Shown one piece after another: positions 56,941 to 64,000 of a stretch of DNA of 64,000 bases; position 1 is the first letter of the stretch, and each line of letters begins with the position of its first letter. The notes beneath the pieces were generated by a model, which was given only the letters and a program-made list of their open reading frames with translations, made no database searches and had not been told where the DNA came from. The position numbers and the translations under genes are program-made. The stretch lies in assembly GCA_036426205.1 (NCBI GenBank), contig CM071570.1, positions 7,395,747-7,459,746 of the forward strand, given 5' to 3'. The DNA comes from Ascaphus truei (Eukaryota; Chordata; Amphibia; Anura; Ascaphidae).

Positions 56941-57751
56941 TGTAGCGGTCATGTAAAATGGCTACAGTCATCTCTCCTGCTGACAGTAAGGCCTGGTAAG
57001 TTGTAGGCATGCCAGCAGTAATAATGGAGGTTTGCCCTCACACCCTGGTGGGGTGCCCTGTGTATGGATGGGAGTGGTCACATGCTCTGATTCCATGGTT
57101 AGTGATGTCAGAGGTGTGTCAGTTCCAGAGTGTACATAAGGCACAGCACTGTGTCTAAAAGTTAGTTCTGAGTAGTTCTGCGAAGTGGAGGAGGAGTTCT
57201 GGGGAGTTCTGCCAGAGTTCTGAGAAGAGTAAAGTTATGTTATAGTAGCTGAGTAGGAAGACTGTGTCCAGGGACCTGGCACAGGGTAAAGACATCCCGG
57301 CTGGGATAGGGAATCCCTATTAAAGGAGAATTACACCTTTCAAAGGGAAGCACTGAGGGACAATGAGTGGCTAGAGAAACTACTGCGAGGGGCAGCTAGC
57401 CCACATCAACCAATAAAGATGCTCTTAATCACCAACCCTCTCGTGTACATGTGTGGAGTGAATGTACAGAGAGGAGCACCACAGAGGAGTTCCTCGTCAG
57501 GATCATCCCCAAGTGACCGAAGGGACCCTGATGAGGTGGAGGCGCTGCACTGGAACTAGGTAGGACTCAGCACACTACCTCAGCTGCCTGTCTGGACGGG
57601 TCCTCCCCACACACCATCATGCGGGAGACTCAGGAGTCCTGTTGCCAACAGGTGCAAAATCAGACACTACCACACTGTAATGGGGACCGGTTAGACCACA
57701 GGGGCCAATGTGAGATTGGGTGGGTCAGGCCGGGCCAGAAATACCGTTACA
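56941..57751 (+). mobile_element. Solo LTR, family 1 copy C, inside the LINE
   Basis: TGTAGCGGTCATG...ACCGTTACA (811 bp) is flanked by CAAG at 56937-56940 and 57752-57755. In plus orientation a TATA-like TACATAAGG lies near 57133 and AATAAAGATG at 57412. It is the inverted homologue of copies A and B. Confidence 0.9.
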
Positions 57752-58539
57752 CAAGTTAAATGGGGATAAATTAGGAGAGTCCTTGATGAAGAAGGATTTA
57801 GGAATTCTTTTAGACAGCAGGCTTAGCAATAGTGCCAAAAGTCATGCAGTAGCTACAAAGGCAAAAGATCTTAGCTTGCATTAAACGAGCAATGGATGGA
57901 AGGGAAGTAAACATAATTATGCCCATTTAAAAAATATTAGTAAGACCACACATTGAATATGGATTCCAATTTTGGGCACCACTTCTTAGAAAAGACATTC
58001 TGGAACTAAAAAAAAATTGCAAAATGCCCCCAAATTAATAAAGGGTATGCATAATCTGATTATAGAGAGGCTAGCTAAATTAGATTTGTTTACATTAGAA
58101 AAGAGGCATCTAAGAGGGTATATTATAACTATATACAAATATATTCGGGGACAATACAAGGAGATTTCAAAAGAACTATTCATCCCAAGGGCAGTACAAA
58201 CCTTAAGGTTTTGGGGAATGATTTTTCACACGAAACAATGGAAAGGGTTCTTTACAGTAAGGGCAATTAAAATGTGGAATTCATTACCCATGGAAACTGT
58301 GATGGCAGATACAATAGATATCTTCAAATAAAAGTTGGACATCTTTTTAGAAAGAAAAGGTATACAGGGATATACCAAATAAGTAAAAATGGTAGGATGT
58401 TGATCCGGGGAGTAATCTGACTGCCAATTGCTGTAGTCAGGAAGGAATTTATTTTTGTCCTTATGAGATATCATTAGATAATATTTCACTCTGGTTTTTG
58501 TTTGCCTTCCTCTGTATCAATATACTCTAATTACAAATA

Positions 58540-59390
58540 TAGGATAATGACTAAAGTTTTTTTTAAAGTATGACATTTTTATTAGAGTACTGTAAATTAG
58601 ACCTCAGAGATAAATAAAAATGACTTTTGGGAATAATACAATCTTCTTTCAAGAATACAATTTTCTGCCACTGATATCTTCTTCTGGCGATCTCATGTAC
58701 AATTTGACCTGAAAAAAGAATCAAGAAGAAATAGATGCATTAATTACATTGTCTTGCTGTGTCAGTGAACATGCCATTACTATGTGAACTGTAGGAAACG
58801 CATTTGCTTTTAATTGAATTTGTGCGAATGCGCGTTCTATCTGAACTGTGTCTAACATGCATTTAATAGAATTTGTGCGCATGCGCGGTACAGCTAATGG
58901 CAATTGAATGGAACGCATACATTACCCCAATTATTTATTATTGCTAGATGTGTTTGCATTGTTCAACCTGCCACATCTGCAAAACAAAAATGATGAAGAC
59001 AAGAATTAAACAATGAAAAAACTATTGCACCCCTTAACAATTACATACCAATTATTAAGTATTACAAAAATAAATGTTTTAAAAACTGTAGGTCTTAAAA
59101 TATATATTTTTTAGTCATTAGTTTCTTTCAGTGATTACTCCAGCTCACAATCCTCTGATACCATAAAAGTTAATTGATTGTCTTTCACGGTCTTGAATTC
59201 TGCAGTAGAACATTTATTTTGCTTCCAAAGTTCATCTAACATAGCTTTCCACAAACTGTTAGGAATAGATTTATAATCCTGTAGCCATCAATGTTCACAT
59301 GTCTGTCCCACTCAACATAACATTCAAAAGTCACCTGGTAGTGGAAGGATAACTGGGCACATCGACTTGGCTGTCACCATCTGCATTAAA
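58540..59390. other. No gene seen
   Basis: A short direct repeat around GAATTTGTGCG...ATGCGCG occurs twice near 58818 and 58868. Otherwise the sequence is AT-rich without features. Confidence 0.45.
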
Positions 59391-59394
59391 CATA

Positions 59395-60005
59395 GGGGCC
59401 TATGCACTAAGCTCCGATAAGTCACTTACCGCCACCTTAATGCCAAAAAAGCCCACTGCTATTAAGTAAGCCCCAATAAGTCAGCAATAAGAGACCCTTT
59501 CTCTAAGGTAATGAAGCTGCTTTAATGTATTTTTTATCATTAGTGTGCGGGAGCAAGGGGTTTCTGAGCTGAACCGCATTGATTTCAGCCTCGGGGACCC
59601 CCTGCTTCCCGAGATACAGGCCCCGTTATGGGATGCCGGTATCTCCTATGCATTCAAATGTCCCACGTCACGTGACCGTGGGAATCAAACGTGAACCTGA
59701 AATCAACGTGGTTCTGCTCCGGAGACCCCCTGCTTATCTACACAAGTAATACAACTGAAATGTAAAAAAAAAAATTCGGGCGAGATTTGCGCAGGGAGAG
59801 GCGGCTCTCTCTAAGCAGCAGAAAGAACTCGCCAGGTGAGCCCTTTTTAGAGGATCGATCATTACGTCGCCAGATACTTGCCATTTTTTGAAAATTTGCT
59901 ATCACTGTTATTCTGGACTTTCTGCATACCGTGATAGCAACGCTGTCAAAAATGGAATTTAAAAAACATGGCGATTTTTTTTATCCGAGTTTAGTGCATC
60001 AGTCC
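59395..60005. mobile_element. TA-flanked inverted-repeat element, related to the 17-27 kb elements
   Basis: The left end GGGGCCTATGCACTAAGCTC and right end (reverse complement GGACTGATGCACTAAACTCG) are imperfect inverted repeats bounded by TA (59393-59394, 60006-60007). The interior shares GTAATGAAGCTGCTTTAATG, CGGGGACCCCCTGCTTCCCG and GATTTGCGCAGGG with 18991-19830 and 27120-27440. It has no transposase. TA flanks suggest the Tc1/mariner superfamily. Confidence 0.65.
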
Positions 60006-60007
60006 TA

Positions 60008-61085
60008 TAGTTTTGAAAAGTTTCCCCTAGCATTATTAAAAGCAGGATGTCATCTACTAGATCCCTACAGACAGTGATACAGGTTCATGTATGCCTCTGT
60101 GGATCCACAGGTGTGCTTTGGCAAAAATGCACAGGTAACACTTTCGGGATGCCACTTTCCTGTAGGTCAGTCCCAGTAGCACGGGTCTCATAGCCAAAAA
60201 GTCATCATCACTGTATGATATGTTGTGTGTGCTATCTAGCATCTGAGTATGGCATGGATGCAAATGGGTGAGGAGAGGTTTCCTCCAGATGTCATCTATA
60301 ATCGAATAGAGACCCACCATGTGCCTCGCCATTTAGTTCATTCTCTCCAAAAGAAGGTTCCTCTTTTTTCAGTCTATTGTGTTCCGTATCTGCTTCAGAT
60401 GCAGTGGCAGGGCACAATCCATTGCAGATCTGGTCAAAGGTGTACATGCATCTTGCATAGCGGCATCACAATAGTCTACTATAAATTCACTTAGCAACCC
60501 TAAGCTGCATATGATCAAGGCACCATTTAGAGCTAGACTGGAGCTCTGTACTTGGTGGGGGTTGAGCTGGGTCTGATATTGGGCTCTGATGAGTCTGGAG
60601 TCAGGAGAGCATGGTTTGAGTTGTTTAGTAAAGACACCACCAGAGTAAGTACTGTAACTATTTTGAGCAGTAGTGTACTATTAACCGTGCTGTACTGTGG
60701 TCTTGATTTATTTTTGGCAATAACCGTATTGTATTTGTCTCTATATGTGCAGATCCCCCAATTTGAACCCCATAGAATTGATGTGGCATGCGCTGTAAAA
60801 TCATTTGCGAAAGTATCTGAATATGGGAAACAAAGGCAATCTAGTGAAAGGGATTAAGAAGTACTGGAAGGATTGTCTAACTGTGTAAATGTGCAAGAAT
60901 TACATAAAACATAAAAATAATGGGTGATTATTGAAAGTTTAAGGAATACCTGACAAGTTTTGACCACTGATGGAGCGTGAACGTATTCTTCACATTTGAA
61001 CTTTTGTTAACATAAGGCCGGATGATTGGTGCGATAATCATTTGTGCTTTTAACAATGCATGTAGTCAGTTTATAGCAGGCAAAC
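60008..61085. other. No gene seen
   Basis: Frames of 81-101 codons at 60249-60857 lack recognisable domains. Confidence 0.45.
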
Positions 61086-61089
61086 TTTT

Positions 61090-61800
61090 GTTGCATATGA
61101 CATGCCCAGCTCAGACATGAACCCTCACGGGGAGGGGCTGAATGTGAGAGCAGCAGTCACATGAGCTAATCCTCATGTCAGAGTTCTACTTGCTTACTCC
61201 CCTAGCGGCATTTGTCTTTGTTTGCTCTAAGCTGCAGCTGCATCTCGGTGCTGAGAAGCATGATGGGTGGGGATGGTATGCATTTTTTTAATTGCCTATA
61301 GTAATTGTAAGACAAGTCAGCAATGTCCTGCATTAATTGGAAAATGTATGCAACTATTAAAACTAATCAGTGCATCTAATGGTTATATGCAATGTGCCCA
61401 CAGGTTTTGCTTTGCCTGAAGTAATTGTAAAGACAAGGCCAGTACAAGCAGTCCCACTTCTCCCCCCCCCCCCACAAACATTTCATTGAGTGGTCTCCAG
61501 ACATATCATTGTGGTAAAAAAGTCAAATTTGAACTTGATCACAAAGTGCAAGTTATGATAGCATTGTGTGCAAATACAGATTGTTGCATTTTTGCAAGCT
61601 GTGCTGCAGAAATCCTGGGTTCTGCTCAGCCTCGTGTGTCTTTGTTTGCATTAAGCTGCAGCGACGTCTCAGTGCTCAGAAGCACAATCGGTGGGGTAGT
61701 ACATTGTTGCCAACATTGGCTATTTCTACCCTTGGCTGTTTCTGCCCAGATACACCCCAACCCTCACCCCCAAAACAGCACCCTCTCCAACAAATGACAA
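61090..61800. repeat. Two diverged direct copies of an unclassified repeat
   Basis: TTTGTCTTTGTTTGCTCTAA, then GCTGCAGCTGCATCTCGGTG and GAGAAGCA (about 61209-61260) recur at about 61637-61685 as CTTTGTTTGCATTAAGCTGC and CTCAGTGCTCAGAAGCA. AGTAATTGTAAAGACAA also occurs twice (61302, 61419). A C-run lies near 61461. Confidence 0.5.
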
Positions 61801-62199
61801 CAACAATCTCACTACATGCATTTTAGATGACAAAAAGTCTAATGTGCGTAAAGTATTCTAGGTGAGAATGTTGCCATAACTAGTGGGTCGTCTGGCGATT
61901 CATGTACTGTGAGTGTGCCGTGTTTCCCTAACTCAGGTCAGTCTTCTGTTGACTTTATCACCATAGGAGATGCATGCAGAGGTTCTTAAACAGGAGACAA
62001 ATTCATAAGGGAAATAATACAGACTTCTACGAATTAGCCAATGCTTTGACAACATAAATACTGCCTAAAGGAACATAAATAAACAGGCCTAGTTCCTCTT
62101 TGGAGCACTGACTATAACAGTGCGTAGTCTATCTATAAGTAAGGGGGATAAGCCCATTTCAAATCGTAGTGCACACGTAAGACATACACAAGTTTAACC

Positions 62200-63890
62200 T
62201 CCGGCCCCCGGGCTTCCTCCTTGCTGGGATAGGCGGTGAAAAGTTAATGTGCAGGGTGGTCTCTCAAGTGGTCCAGTCTGATAGCTTCCTGGATTATGGA
62301 TGTCATGGGAGATCAGGTTTATTAACACCTTTTATACCAGGGTCATTGATTGAGCAAAGCAAGGAGGTAAAATAAATTGTAATTTATTTCAGGAAAAGAC
62401 ATACACACAATGTAACACAATTTGCACAGTTAACACACTTACTGGGAACGGGGCTAACGAATAAACTTGTCCTTTAAACGAAATTCACAAAAATTACCTC
62501 TGTAGGAGTCCTCTCCAATGACCGGTAGGTACTCACGAAAGTCCTGGAACTGATTTCGGCATGCAATGCCAGAGGCAACCGCTAAGTACTCCAGAAGTGG
62601 GACTTAGAAGAATTCTTGAGTCAAAATCTTTGAAGCCGACTTGCGTCTATTCAGCACAGAGCATCTTTGCATTTGCCGCTGATGGTTTGGCGCTTGGAAT
62701 CTGCGCTCCCCATTGGCTGCAAGGTTTCTTTTGGGTTTCAGGGTCCCATTCCAAACCTGTACAGCCTATCAGAGCGTGGGAATTTCCCTGCCAGCCAATC
62801 ACCGATTTGCCAGTATTGCAAAGCCCGGGTGGGTACCTTGTCAAATTCTGCAAAGGGGCATGCGCCAACCTTGCACCTCTGCCTCTTTGAATACCCTCTG
62901 TCCAGGGTCCACAGAGTCTGGGTTCTGGCAAATGGTGGCCGGATAGCCCTGTGTTAGCCAAGGATGCGGGTACTCAAGCAGAACTGCAGTACCCCGCCTG
63001 TTCTAACACCTTGGCATCCCTGAGGCTTTCATGCCAAGACTCCACACAGACCCATAGGCACCAAGCTTGGTAGCTATCTGGTCTCTTAGAATCCATGGCT
63101 TGGAAATCCCACAGTTCGTTTACAGATTATCAGTACATATACCTATTAAATATAACTCTTGAATAAAATATACTGTGTCCTGTCTTCTGTGTGATAAAAT
63201 ATATGTCCCTGTTCTGGTGTCAGGGATGGATTGAGGGTATATATTGCCTACACTCACTAGCCTCATTCTTGGCACACTTTAGAAATAACTTTTAAAAACG
63301 TTTTCACACAAGAAATCACTCTCAGCTTTATCACCTAGCTGGAGCACCCCCTGAACCCCTATACCAGGTGCAGGGTAACTGGGAATGTATCTGGCCACCC
63401 CTCCTTATACTAGGGACCCCTCTTTATACTAGGGATCCCGTGTATGATTGCAGGTATACATTAACTCCTTCATGCTCATTTACCTTGCCTGGAAGATGCT
63501 GCAGCAGGAATTCGGGCTGTGAGTCGTAAAAACTTTTTCAAAGTCAGAGCTTACCCGGAGCAATGTGCTTGGCTGCATTTAAGAATCTCACTCGATTTCT
63601 GGATCCAACTCTTGGGGTATCCCATAACTCTGGAACCCTGATACATAGACACATTCTGTAAAGACTTTCTACGACAAACCCACCCTGAAACTTACAGCCT
63701 ATACATCTCCCAGTCCCAGCACCCCAGGAAAGGCAAAACACAAACAAATCTTTAATGTTGCATACTTTTGCACACAGTCACAGTAATGCATTTAGGACAA
63801 CTGGGTCCAAGAGCTGACACTCTAGGACCTCAACACATGGAGTGGGCTGAACCTCTATTAGTGAGCCTGGTTAACCCCTTCACTGTCACA
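62200..63890 (-). mobile_element. Possible long LTR, minus orientation
   Basis: On minus the segment would begin TGTGACAGTGAAGGGG at 63890. Like the LTRs above it has CCAAT-type and promoter-like GC-rich parts (62640-62960) and A/T-rich tails. The opposite terminus and a target-site duplication could not be found, so this is tentative. Confidence 0.3.
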
Positions 63891-63941
63891 ATAGAGTCCT
63901 TTGCAGTTAGGTCTGTAGGCTTTTTATAAGACTCTAATGCA

Positions 63942-64000
63942 GTGTTTTTAACCAGGGTTCCCATGAGCCCTAGGGTTCCCACGGGCATCCCTAAAGGGTT
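63942..64000 (+). mobile_element. Start of a possible hAT-like element, cut by the window edge
   Basis: CAGTGTTTTTAACCAGGGTT followed by GAGCCCTAGGGTTCCC resembles the ends of common vertebrate hAT short elements as I recall them. The other end is outside the window. Confidence 0.4.

Larger units (their letters stand above)
55915..58490 (+). pseudogene. CR1/L2-type LINE RT remnant split by two solo LTRs
   Basis: Three blocks join when the LTRs are skipped. Block 1 (55915-56025) reads LGPLLFT and FINDLE. Block 2 (56769-56940) begins FADDTKLCEVV, the RT catalytic box. Block 3 (57752-58490) has KKDLGILLDSRLS, then LDLFTLEKRHLRGYIITIYK and ending TVRAIKMWNSLPMETVMADT, typical of the C-terminal end of CR1/L2-clade ORF2. 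A 3' tail runs to about 58490. Stops and frameshifts are frequent. The upstream RT and endonuclease are missing. Confidence 0.82.

Overview
This window looks like non-genic vertebrate DNA, most likely from an amphibian (probably a frog) with a large repeat-rich genome. I base this on the mix of elements: Penelope-like elements with hammerhead-ribozyme motifs, chromodomain Ty3/gypsy elements, many solo LTRs with intact target-site duplications, L1 and CR1/L2-type LINE remnants, pogo/Tigger-like and hAT-like short elements, and AT-rich unique sequence between them. I cannot name the species. No host protein-coding exon, tRNA or rRNA gene could be supported. The longest open frames are under 240 codons, and those with recognisable protein similarity all belong to broken transposons.

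Layout. 1.5-3.3 kb: copies of a ribozyme-bearing repeat, one split by a solo LTR. 3.46-5.2 kb: a fold-back with a hammerhead-like motif, split by a second solo LTR. 9.8-10.8 kb: a third solo LTR. 11.9-12.2 kb: a small fold-back insertion with a 16-bp target-site duplication. 13.8 and 15.35 kb: two short inverted-repeat elements. 17.07-19.86 kb and 25.8-27.5 kb: two related large palindrome-rich elements in opposite orientation. 22.36-23.67 kb: a TA-flanked Tigger-like element carrying a minisatellite. 23.87-25.05 kb: a tandem array of the ribozyme-bearing repeat. 28.35-30.15 kb: a partial LTR and a Penelope-type terminal region with a hammerhead-like motif.

30.15-35.0 kb: a minus-strand Ty3/gypsy chromovirus with its 5' LTR, gag, protease, RT, RNase H and integrase, lacking its 3' end. 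35.0-36.3 kb: an L1 remnant split by another hammerhead-like insertion. 38.58-44.66 kb: a second gypsy element on the plus strand with both LTRs (the 3' one truncated); its RT is interrupted by a solo LTR and carries an in-frame 15-codon duplication. 46.27-47.39 kb: a short hAT-like element with a solo LTR next to it. 47.58-50.95 kb: Penelope-like remnants including RT, a GIY-YIG domain and a downstream hammerhead-like motif. 54.3-54.8 kb: a fold-back. 55.9-58.5 kb: a CR1/L2-type LINE split by two solo LTRs. 59.4-60.0 kb: a TA-flanked inverted-repeat element. The far end may begin an hAT-like element.

What stands out is the recurrence of hammerhead-ribozyme cores (one with every core position intact, others decayed) and the fact that Penelope-type fragments repeatedly occur as inverted fold-backs around such a motif. 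Two independent gypsy LTR junctions also place the gag ATG only 2 nt after the LTR, leaving no room for a usual tRNA primer-binding site ahead of the ORF.
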